Assembly (NCBI GenBank): GCA_945876155.1 | Contig: CAMCMW010000038.1 | Coordinates: forward strand, 1 to 9,626 | Reading direction: 5' to 3' | Source: an uncultured Ruminococcus sp. | GTDB lineage: Bacteria; Bacillota; Clostridia; Oscillospirales; Ruminococcaceae | DNA: 9,626 bases | Part shown: in pieces, positions 1-6,013 of the stretch | Layout of the letters: every line of letters starts with the position of its first letter | How positions within the stretch are numbered: the first letter of the stretch is position 1 | The notes under the pieces: generated by a model | The model's database searches: none | What the model saw: the letters and a program-made list of their open reading frames with translations, nothing else | Told to the model about the DNA's origin: nothing | Translations under genes and position numbers: made by a program

Positions 1-1218
1 GTCATATCTGTAGGACATGGTGCCTAAACCGTATTTTGACATGAAGTAGGAAACAACGATGAAGTAGATTACGGATATTCCGAACACTGCTGCACCCTTT
101 GGAATCCTGCGTCTTGAAACAACAAAGTAAAGACCTAAAACTGCGGCATAAACCGGAGCGTCTTCCTTAACGGCAAGCAGAAGGAATGTGAAAACAATTG
201 TCGGAATCCACTTGTTTTTTTCCAGCGCATAAACAAGCCAGAGAATAATTGCTGTTAAGAATTTGTTTTCATGGAGATAGTAAAAACAGCCGTTTGCCAT
301 TGACGGCATGAGTACGTAGCACAGCGCAAAAAGAATTGTTGCATTATTGGAAAGCTTGTATTTTTTGCAGATAAGGTAAAGAGGGATAAGTCCGCTTGCG
401 ATGATTGCAGCCTGTCCGATAAGGAGTGTAACAGGGGAGGGGAATATGCAGAAGAATGGCAGCAGAAGGTAGTAGATTGGTGAAAAGTGAACTGCAAAGT
501 GACTTAAAAGACCGTCTCTTTCACAGGTCGTCAGCGGTTGGAATGTTTCTTTCATGTAATTGAACATCTGGGAGAAAATTCCGAAGTCGTAGCACGGAGT
601 CAGGTGACGTATGTACATAAAAGATGTCAGCAGACCGGTAAACAGAGTAAAGGCAAGTCCGAAAATACTGATAATAATGAGGGTCGGGTATTTTTTGAAT
701 TTGAATTTTATCCAGTCACCGACACAGTAAACAGCTGCTGCACCCATAAAAATGCAGACGCCTGCGGTAAAATAAAAGCTGTTATCCTCCATTACAGCAA
801 AAGAGCCGTAAGTCAGCGAGGAGAAGAATAGCAGAACCTTGTCTACCTTTGAATTTCTGAGATAGGTCAGAACAGCAAAAATCAGTGCAGAAAACAGGAC
901 GTAGATCACCATTTTTATTTCTTTGAAAAATTCAAAGGTGGTGAATAAGTATTCCGATGAAATAAGCTCATAGCCGGAAATCATTATCCATGAAATAAGC
1001 AGTCGGACAATTGTGCCTTCGTACCCTATTTCAATGAACTGTTTTTTTATTTTTTCAAAAATCTGCTTTTTTTTAGAGGGAGTTTCCTCAGCTGATTCAG
1101 ACTGCACATCTGAATTTTCCTCAGTATTTTCAGGGGTTACTTCATCAAGCCCGTTTTCTGAGGACTCAGCTGTTTCAGAGATGATTTCATCTCCGGTATT
1201 GTTAATAGCGTTATCCAT
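1..1218 (-). CDS. DUF2079-type polytopic membrane protein (3' end beyond window)
   Basis: This is an uninterrupted reading frame of 406 codons from an ATG at 1218, preceded by a purine-rich AAAGGAAAGGA ribosome binding site, and it continues past position 1. Residues 1-50 are acidic and rich in Glu, Ser and Thr, so probably disordered and cytoplasmic. They are followed by a basic stretch (KKKQIFEKIKK) and at least eight hydrophobic segments from about residue 68 onward. DUF2079-like landmarks are CYDFGIFSQ near 209-217, SHFAVHFSPIYYLLLP near 239-254, LHEN near 315-318 and KEDAPVYA near 351-358. The family is predicted to be related to GT-C membrane glycosyltransferases, with the acidic DFG and KED residues facing outward, but no reaction is established, so no substrate is proposed. 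It is divergent from the SPFH gene and has its own promoter. The poly-A run in codons 49-51 is in frame. Family call is by motif recognition; the C-terminus is unseen. Confidence 0.85.
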   Translation of the reverse strand, partial: MDNAINNTGDEIISETAESSENGLDEVTPENTEENSDVQSESAEETPSKKKQIFEKIKKQFIEIGYEGTIVRLLISWIMISGYELISSEYLFTTFEFFKEIKMVIYVLFSALIFAVLTYLRNSKVDKVLLFFSSLTYGSFAVMEDNSFYFTAGVCIFMGAAAVYCVGDWIKFKFKKYPTLIIISIFGLAFTLFTGLLTSFMYIRHLTPCYDFGIFSQMFNYMKETFQPLTTCERDGLLSHFAVHFSPIYYLLLPFFCIFPSPVTLLIGQAAIIASGLIPLYLICKKYKLSNNATILFALCYVLMPSMANGCFYYLHENKFLTAIILWLVYALEKNKWIPTIVFTFLLLAVKEDAPVYAAVLGLYFVVSRRRIPKGAAVFGISVIYFIVVSYFMSKYGLGTMSYRYD

Positions 1219-1260
1219 ATATTTTTCCTTTCCTTTAAAATATTGTCTGATAAAACATTT

Positions 1261-1387
1261 ATAGTAAACGAAAAATTTATTTTTAGTTTACTATTAGCCG
1301 ATACGCACGGAGCGAACGAAGTAAGCGTATGTGCGAGGCTATAAAAATAAATAAACATAGTGAACGTAAAATTTTTTGCGTTCATTA
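1261..1387. repeat. Composite palindromic (MITE/REP-like) element
   Basis: The ends are imperfect inverted copies: ATAGTAAACGAAAAATTT starts at 1261, and the complement read back from 1387 begins ATAATGAACGCAAAAAATTT. Each end is itself a palindrome: ATAGTAAAC (1261-1269) with GTTTACTAT (1286-1294), and TGAACG (1361-1366) with CGTTCA (1379-1384). Between them lies a GC-richer hairpin, with TAGCC (1295-1299) facing GGCTA (1337-1341) and ATACGC (1301-1306) facing GCGTAT (1325-1330). The whole is non-coding and occupies almost all of the predicted leader of the DUF2079 mRNA. It could be a non-autonomous mobile element or a structured leader; no flanking target duplication was confirmed. Confidence 0.65.
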
Positions 1388-1391
1388 TATA

Positions 1392-1421
1392 ATTATAACA
1401 TAGTTAAAATAATGGTGTCAA
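1392..1421 (-). promoter_or_regulatory. Promoter of the DUF2079 gene
   Basis: On the minus strand a perfect -35 TTGACA (1421-1416) and a perfect -10 TATAAT (1397-1392) are separated by 18 bp, with an extended -10 TGT at 1400-1398. Transcription would start near 1385, giving a leader of roughly 167 nt that contains the palindromic element. Its -35 box lies 5 bp from that of the opposing SPFH promoter. Confidence 0.8.
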
Positions 1422-1426
1422 GGGTT

Positions 1427-1455
1427 TTGACATTATGTAATTATTGTGGTATAAT
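1427..1455 (+). promoter_or_regulatory. Promoter of the SPFH/prohibitin-like gene
   Basis: A perfect -35 TTGACA (1427-1432) and a perfect -10 TATAAT (1450-1455) are separated by 17 bp, with TGG as an extended -10 just upstream. The predicted start is near 1462, which leaves a leader of about 53 nt before the ATG at 1515. This is a strong sigma-A type promoter by sequence. Confidence 0.85.
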
Positions 1456-1470
1456 ATTCAACATACCGTA

Positions 1471-1483
1471 CGGAAAATTTCCG
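1471..1483. promoter_or_regulatory. Possible operator: small palindrome in the SPFH leader
   Basis: CGGAAAATTTCCG is a perfect 6-bp inverted repeat around a single central base. It sits about 10-22 nt downstream of the predicted start of the SPFH transcript, a position where a bound repressor could block transcription. No regulator is encoded nearby, and a palindrome this short can arise by chance, so this is only a suggestion. Confidence 0.25.
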
Positions 1484-1514
1484 GCGGAAATATTTATTTG
1501 AACGGAGAAAAGCT

Positions 1515-2387
1515 ATGGCAAACAATACATATGTAAATTTAAATAACCAGAATGGCAAAGTAAATAAAATCATTATAACTGTGGTTATCGTCTTTGTACT
1601 GCTGATACTGGGTTTTAGTTCCTTTGCAATCGTTTCACCGGGACACACAGGGGTTGTGGTAACGCTGGGAAAGGTTTCCGACAAGGTTCTCGAAGAGGGA
1701 ATACACTTCAAGCTGCCGTTTATCCAGAGTGTTGAGCAGATTGATAACCGTGTGCTTAAAACGGAAGTTGAGTCAAACGCTGCGTCCAAGGACCTCCAGA
1801 CTATTTCTTCCAAAGTTTCCATAAACTATCGTGTAAACAAATCCTCGTCAGCTGATATTTACAAAAATGTGGGTTCTGATTTCACTAATGTTATTGTAAA
1901 TCCGGCAATACAGGAATGTGTAAAGTCCATTGCGGCAAAGTACACAGCCGAACAGCTTATTACAAACCGTGCAATTGTTTCAACAGAAATGGAGGAGGCA
2001 ATTTCGCAGAAAATCAATCCATACGGTCTTTCAATCGAGGTATTCAACATTGTAAACTTTGATTTTTCAGAGGAATTCAACAAGGCTATCGAGGCAAAGC
2101 AGACAGCCCAGCAGTCAGCACTCAAGGCAGAACAGGACCTTGCAAGAATAAAGGTCGAGGCAGAGCAGACTGTTGAAAAGGCAAAAGCTGAGGCAGAGGC
2201 ATACAAGCTTAAAAATGAGCAGATTACTGACAAGGTAATAATGATGGAATTTATTGACAAGTGGAACGGTGAACTACCGAAGGTTGCGTCGGACGCCGGA
2301 GCGCTGTTTGATGTCAGCTCATATATTGGTGACAATATTGAGGAGGTTCAGCCGGAAACTACTGAGCCAGCTTCAAACGGTGAATAA
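1515..2387 (+). CDS. SPFH-domain (prohibitin/HflC-like) membrane protein
   Basis: A 290-residue protein starting at an ATG behind an ACGGAGAAAAG ribosome binding site. Residues 1-18 are polar, residues 19-40 form one strongly hydrophobic segment (IIITVVIVFVLLILG), and the SPFH/Band 7 domain follows from about 40 to 190, with the family features SPGHTGVVVTLGKV, LEEGIHFKLPF and VEQIDNRV. Residues 190-238 are a charged Ala/Glu/Lys-rich coiled coil, and KWNGELPKV near 249-257 is typical of prohibitin-like members. Such proteins oligomerise into large membrane rings or cages and scaffold membrane microdomains or membrane proteases. The specific partner here is unknown: no NfeD-type gene or FtsH is adjacent. 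The gene appears monocistronic, with a strong promoter and a terminator directly after the stop codon. SPFH assignment is firm, and the exact subfamily (prohibitin, HflC or slipin) less so. Confidence 0.92.
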   Translation: MANNTYVNLNNQNGKVNKIIITVVIVFVLLILGFSSFAIVSPGHTGVVVTLGKVSDKVLEEGIHFKLPFIQSVEQIDNRVLKTEVESNAASKDLQTISSKVSINYRVNKSSSADIYKNVGSDFTNVIVNPAIQECVKSIAAKYTAEQLITNRAIVSTEMEEAISQKINPYGLSIEVFNIVNFDFSEEFNKAIEAKQTAQQSALKAEQDLARIKVEAEQTVEKAKAEAEAYKLKNEQITDKVIMMEFIDKWNGELPKVASDAGALFDVSSYIGDNIEEVQPETTEPASNGE

Positions 2388-2391
2388 CAGA

Positions 2392-2424
2392 AAAATGACT
2401 GCATCAAAGTGGTGCAGTCATTTT
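2392..2424. terminator. Bidirectional terminator between two convergent genes
   Basis: AAAATGACTGCA (2392-2403) is complementary to TGCAGTCATTTT (2413-2424), forming a perfect 12-bp stem with a 9-nt loop. The A/T-rich outer stem supplies a U-tract in both directions. It starts 4 nt after the SPFH stop codon. The TGA stop of the opposing Enzyme I-like gene (2420-2418) lies inside the stem. Confidence 0.9.
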
Positions 2425-3110
2425 GTTTCAATTGAAATTTTTCCGCTGTCAGCGTCAACAGTGGTTTTTTTACCGTCAAACTTGTATATGTCCTCGGAAA
2501 TGTCAGTGATTCCGGGAAGTTCCATTGCCCGTGCAAGTATTGCAGAATGGGAGTGGAGAGAGCCTTTGTATGTAATGGTTGCGACTATACTGCTGCGGTC
2601 AAGCTCAATAATTTCACTGGGGGTAAGGGAATGCTTGTAAACTATGATATTTTTACCGCTGGGAGATTTAAAGCCGGAACGCCTTGTAAGGATCCTGATA
2701 ACCCTCTGGGATAAGTCCCATACATCAGCCTTTCTTGCCTGCATATATTCGTCATTAGTGGACTCAAGCATTTTTACATGGCTTGCCGCAACTGATGAGA
2801 CTGCATACTGAGCCGATACATTTTCATCCTTTATCATTTCTTTTACAGAATTTGTAAAGCCGTTGTCATGTATCATCATTTGCTGAATGACGAATATTTT
2901 TGCGTCCGATTCTCCGACTTTGTGCAAAGCCCTTTCGTATACCGATTGCAGCTGGTTCATTGCATCTGCACGGGCTTTCTGGAATTTTACCAGTTCCTGT
3001 TCAACATTATTTGTACTTGCCTTGGGAATAGAGTAGTTTTCGTTATCAATGAAAAGCAGATTTCCTGATGCTTTACCTTTGCTGACGCTTGTTCCGTGTA
3101 CTATGTGCAT
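2418..3110 (-). CDS. Standalone Enzyme I N-terminal-domain protein (PTS EI-like, no PEP-binding domain)
   Basis: The 230-residue product matches the first part of PTS Enzyme I. Residues 1-20 (HGTSVSKGKASGNLLFI) resemble the EI opening GIAASxGIAIG. Residues 35-145 are helical and include ADVWDLSQRVIRIL, corresponding to the HPr-binding helical region. Residues 155-225 form the mobile phosphohistidine domain, with SLHSHSAILARAMELPG around the expected active His (His188). In full EI (about 570 residues), PEP phosphorylates the barrel-bound enzyme on this His, which passes the phosphate to HPr. Here the C-terminal PEP-binding barrel is absent, and its remnant is not downstream because the stop lies inside a terminator and the opposing gene follows. 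It could accept phosphate from another donor, bind HPr without catalysis, or regulate. The gene has a consensus promoter, but only a weak ribosome binding site precedes the ATG at 3110. Not named ptsI because it is not a complete EI. Confidence 0.85.
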   Translation of the reverse strand: MHIVHGTSVSKGKASGNLLFIDNENYSIPKASTNNVEQELVKFQKARADAMNQLQSVYERALHKVGESDAKIFVIQQMMIHDNGFTNSVKEMIKDENVSAQYAVSSVAASHVKMLESTNDEYMQARKADVWDLSQRVIRILTRRSGFKSPSGKNIIVYKHSLTPSEIIELDRSSIVATITYKGSLHSHSAILARAMELPGITDISEDIYKFDGKKTTVDADSGKISIETK

Positions 3111-3150
3111 AAATGTTTTACCATGCTTTCACGATTTTTTATCTATTCTT

Positions 3151-3179
3151 ATTATAATACATAAATCAGTAAATGTCAA
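3151..3179 (-). promoter_or_regulatory. Promoter of the Enzyme I-like gene
   Basis: On the minus strand, a perfect -35 TTGACA (3179-3174) and a perfect -10 TATAAT (3156-3151) are 17 bp apart. The predicted start is near 3144, about 34 nt ahead of the ATG at 3110. The gene is therefore transcribed independently of the toxin-antitoxin locus upstream. Confidence 0.82.
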
Positions 3180-3212
3180 TGAATTTCAGGTTTTTTAATT
3201 ACGAATAAACAG

Positions 3213-3242
3213 TTGACAATCGTACATTTTGTATGATATAAT
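3213..3242 (+). promoter_or_regulatory. Promoter of the candidate antitoxin RNA
   Basis: A perfect -35 TTGACA (3213-3218) and a perfect -10 TATAAT (3237-3242) are separated by 18 bp, with TGA forming an extended -10 (3234-3236). No open reading frame follows. The expected start is near 3249, four bases before the repeat that opens the antitoxin RNA. Its architecture matches that of the toxin promoter at 3509-3538. Confidence 0.85.
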
Positions 3243-3252
3243 GTAAACAGAA

Positions 3253-3285
3253 ATGGCAGCTGCGCAAAGCAGTTCTCCCAGTTTA
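3253..3285 (+). repeat. Inverted repeat, antitoxin copy (5' end of the antitoxin RNA)
   Basis: This 33-bp copy reads, in the RNA sense, AUGGCAGCUGCGCA, then AAGCAG, then UUCUCCCAGUUUA. It matches the start of the toxin mRNA (3502-3464 read on the minus strand) except for a 6-base insertion and a few substitutions. The two copies are inverted in DNA, so the two convergent RNAs carry the same sequence at their 5' ends. Confidence 0.88.
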
Positions 3286-3292
3286 TGATGCT

Positions 3293-3336
3293 AAAGAAAC
3301 ACCGTCAACTTTGGGGAGTTGGGGCGGTGTTTCTTT
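3293..3336. terminator. Bidirectional terminator shared by toxin mRNA and antitoxin RNA
   Basis: AAAGAAACACCG (3293-3304) is perfectly complementary to CGGTGTTTCTTT (3325-3336). Inside it, CAACT (3306-3310) pairs with AGTTG (3318-3322) around an apical loop TTGGGG. Read on the minus strand the loop is CCCCAA, so the two terminator loops are complementary and could kiss. The UUGG within the plus-strand loop fits the U-turn pattern YUNR that is known to speed antisense RNA pairing. Confidence 0.9.
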
Positions 3337-3351
3337 ATAATAAGTAAGAAA

Positions 3352-3447
3352 CTATTTCTTGTTAAAAATGTCTTTTGCGACTTTATAAACAAGAGTGATA
3401 ATACTTATGAGCATTGTGACAAATATACATAAGTCAGAAAATGTCAT
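3352..3447 (-). CDS. Candidate small hydrophobic type I toxin (31 aa)
   Basis: The frame starts at an ATG at 3447 behind an exceptionally strong ribosome binding site GGGAGGTGG (3462-3454) and ends at TAG after 31 codons. The peptide begins MTFSDL, has one hydrophobic membrane-spanning segment at about residues 7-21 (CIFVTMLISIITLVY), and ends in a basic tail (KVAKDIF then NKK). Size and layout resemble the putative holin-like and Fst/TxpA-type toxins of Gram-positive type I systems, which insert in the cytoplasmic membrane and depolarise or disturb it. It has its own promoter and a 55-nt leader in which UCUCCC (3475-3470) can pair with the GGGAGG of the ribosome binding site around a 7-nt loop, so translation is probably damped in cis. 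It is too short for routine gene callers. A small regulatory membrane peptide is the alternative. Confidence 0.75.
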   Translation of the reverse strand: MTFSDLCIFVTMLISIITLVYKVAKDIFNKK

Positions 3448-3464
3448 AGTTTACCACCTCCCTT

Positions 3465-3502
3465 TAACTGGGAGAACCGCCTTTCCGCTGCGCAGTTACC
3501 AT
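3465..3502 (-). repeat. Inverted repeat, toxin copy (5' leader of the toxin mRNA)
   Basis: In the RNA sense this reads AUGGUAACUGCGCAGCGG, then AAAGGCGG, then UUCUCCCAGUUAA. AACUGC and GCGGUU form a 6-bp hairpin, at the same place as AGCUGC/GCAGUU in the antitoxin copy. The two stems differ at two positions, yet pairing is kept (A-U becomes G-U, U-G becomes U-A), which suggests that the structure is selected. The sequence begins at about +1 of the toxin transcript. Confidence 0.88.
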
Positions 3503-3508
3503 AAATTA

Positions 3509-3538
3509 ATTATAGCATACTTTGTTTTATGATGTCAA
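3509..3538 (-). promoter_or_regulatory. Promoter of the candidate toxin gene
   Basis: On the minus strand, a perfect -35 TTGACA (3538-3533) and a perfect -10 TATAAT (3514-3509) are 18 bp apart, with TGC as an extended -10 (3517-3515). The predicted start is near 3502. The -35 begins only 5 bp after the thioesterase stop codon, with no terminator in between, so some read-through from the upstream operon is possible. Confidence 0.85.
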
Positions 3539-3542
3539 TAAA

Positions 3543-3974
3543 TCAGAACAGCTTTTCCCCACAATAGCTGCTGTAAATCTCATAAAGCTCCGGAAAAGTC
3601 TTCCTGATTCTGACAGGTTTCATTGACATATCTGTGAAACAGTGAGTGGTACTTCCTTTAGCTCTCAGTTCGCCTGTTTCCTTGTCCGTAACTATATACT
3701 GAATAGCCATTTTAAAGCCGTTAAACTCGGTAATTGCTGCTTTTATGAGAACAGTATCGCCGAATCTGACGGAATTTTTATACTCACATTCTGCCGACAG
3801 AACAGGCATCATTATCCCCTCAGACTCCATTCTTGCATAGGAATAACCAACCTGTTCCATAAAATAGATTCTTGCCTCCTCAAACCACCTGATATAGTTT
3901 GAGTGGTGAATAACGTTCATTCTGTCCGTTTCGTAGTAAAAGGGACTTCTTTCATATTCAATTACCTTTTCCAT
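3543..3974 (-). CDS. Hotdog-fold acyl-CoA thioesterase (4HBT/YbgC-like)
   Basis: A 143-residue cytoplasmic enzyme of the 4-hydroxybenzoyl-CoA thioesterase family, which hydrolyses acyl-CoA to free acid and CoA. The active-site region is YYETDRMNVIHHSNYIRWFE at residues 13-32, with the catalytic Asp expected at Asp17, followed by the long hotdog helix EEARIYFMEQVG and strands such as CEYKNSVRFGDTVLIK. Length is normal for the family. I chose the ATG at 3974: a possible ATG at 3986 overlaps the GGAGG ribosome binding site (ATGGAGGAAATTATG), so using it would leave that gene without its obvious site. It follows atpC after a hairpin and may be partly cotranscribed with the ATP synthase operon. 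Its physiological substrate cannot be read from the sequence; TesB-unrelated short-chain or aryl acyl-CoA thioesters are typical for the family. Confidence 0.9.
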   Translation of the reverse strand: MEKVIEYERSPFYYETDRMNVIHHSNYIRWFEEARIYFMEQVGYSYARMESEGIMMPVLSAECEYKNSVRFGDTVLIKAAITEFNGFKMAIQYIVTDKETGELRAKGSTTHCFTDMSMKPVRIRKTFPELYEIYSSYCGEKLF

Positions 3975-3993
3975 AATTTCCTCCATTTAAGCA

Positions 3994-4025
3994 GAGGACG
4001 CCTGTAAAAAGGCGTCCTCGTTTTT
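3994..4025 (+). terminator. Hairpin between atpC and the thioesterase gene, T-tract on the plus strand
   Basis: GAGGACGCCT (3994-4003) pairs perfectly with AGGCGTCCTC (4010-4019) around a 6-nt loop. On the plus strand it is followed by GTTTTTA, a canonical intrinsic terminator. On the minus strand, the direction of the operon, the stem is followed by TGCTTAAATGG, a poor U-tract. It would stop plus-strand transcripts well and the atp mRNA only weakly, perhaps acting as a partial terminator or 3'-end stabiliser. Confidence 0.75.
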
Positions 4026-4424
4026 ATTTCATCTGAGAAATATTTATTCTGTTAAGGGCACGTTTCAGTTTCATTTCAGCAAGTCTGTGTTCATAATCGC
4101 TCTTGCTTTCGTTAAGACGCTTTAATGCGTCCTCCTGTGAACGTTTAGCCCAGTCAAGGTCGATTTCCTCAGCCCATTCAGCTGCCATAGCAAGAATAGT
4201 GGTGGATTCCTTTGAAACCTTCAGCACTCCTCCTGATATAGCGGCAATTCTGAATTTGCCGTCAGATTTCACCTTGAAAGGTCCGGCAGGCAGATCGGCA
4301 ACATAGTTTTCATGTCCGGCAAGCACACCGATATCACCCTCAGTTGTTCTGACGATTATCTGTTCAGTTTCACCGTCAAAAAACACCTTTTCCGGTGTTA
4401 TTATTTTTAGTGTGAAAGGTTTCA

Positions 4425-4425
<1 letters not shown>
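4024..4425 (-). CDS. atpC: F-type ATP synthase epsilon subunit
   Basis: The 133-residue product has the two epsilon domains: an N-terminal beta sandwich (residues 1-85, with TPEKVFFDGETEQIIVRTTEG and GDIGVLAGHENYVADL) and a C-terminal helical hairpin (about 88-133) rich in charged residues. Epsilon sits at the foot of the gamma shaft in F1, couples it to the c ring, and can inhibit ATP hydrolysis through its C-terminal helices. Its ATG shares one base with the atpD TGA (TGATG), so the two genes are translationally coupled. The Shine-Dalgarno (GGTGA) lies inside the atpD coding sequence. It is the last ATP synthase gene; a hairpin follows immediately. Confidence 0.97.
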
Positions 4426-5840
<1,415 letters not shown>

Positions 5841-6008
5841 TTAGAACTTGTTCTCATAGTCTATTGCACATATCTTTCCGGCAAATTTGTCTGATAACTG
5901 CGTTAAAAATATTTGCCATACACGAGTATGCCTGCACATTTTTGCCTTGTTCTCAGCCAAATTATGCACGAAAATCTATGCACAAATCCTATGAGAACAA
6001 GTTCTTAG
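5841..6008. repeat. Long imperfect palindrome (MITE-like) between atpG and atpD
   Basis: Terminal inverted repeats TTAGAACTTGTTCTCATAG (5841-5859) and its near-complement at 5989-6008 enclose arms that remain roughly complementary to the centre, where CATAC (5917-5921), loop ACGA, and GTATG (5926-5930) form the apex. Symmetry is kept within one base over the whole length. It starts 11 bp upstream of the atpD ribosome binding site and ends 5 bp short of the atpG stop codon, so it fills nearly the whole intergenic gap and would fold as a long hairpin in the operon mRNA. It has no transposase. A related element lies upstream of atpF. Confidence 0.85.
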
Positions 6009-6013
6009 AGCGA

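Larger units (their letters stand above)
3249..3339 (+). ncRNA. Candidate type I antitoxin RNA
   Basis: A transcript of about 90 nt is predicted from the promoter at 3213-3242 to the terminator at 3293-3336, with no plausible coding frame. It opens with a hairpin AGCTGC-gcaaa-GCAGTT (3259-3275), followed by single-stranded TTCTCCCAGTTTA and then the terminator stem-loop. Its 3' part is fully antisense to the 3' end of the toxin mRNA. Its CUCCC can also pair with the GGGAG Shine-Dalgarno of the toxin mRNA, and the following UUUA can pair with UAAA just upstream of it, leaving a two-base bulge. The arrangement (convergent toxin mRNA and small RNA with a shared terminator) recalls the par/fst locus of plasmid pAD1. 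Here the 5' repeats have the same sense in both RNAs rather than being complementary. The function is inferred. Confidence 0.72.

Noticed and set aside
255..831. Small reading frames at 255-497 (minus) and 538-831 (plus)
   Set aside because: Both lie inside the long DUF2079 frame in other frames or on the other strand. They show no ribosome binding site or recognisable protein, so they are shadows.
1067..1074. Run of eight A residues (minus strand) in the DUF2079 gene as a possible programmed frameshift
   Set aside because: The frame continues without a break on both sides through clearly hydrophobic, family-like sequence, and no stimulatory structure or alternative product is evident.
3986..3986. 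Upstream ATG for the thioesterase
   Set aside because: The codon overlaps the GGAGG ribosome binding site for the ATG at 3974, and the four added residues (MEEI) are not a family feature.
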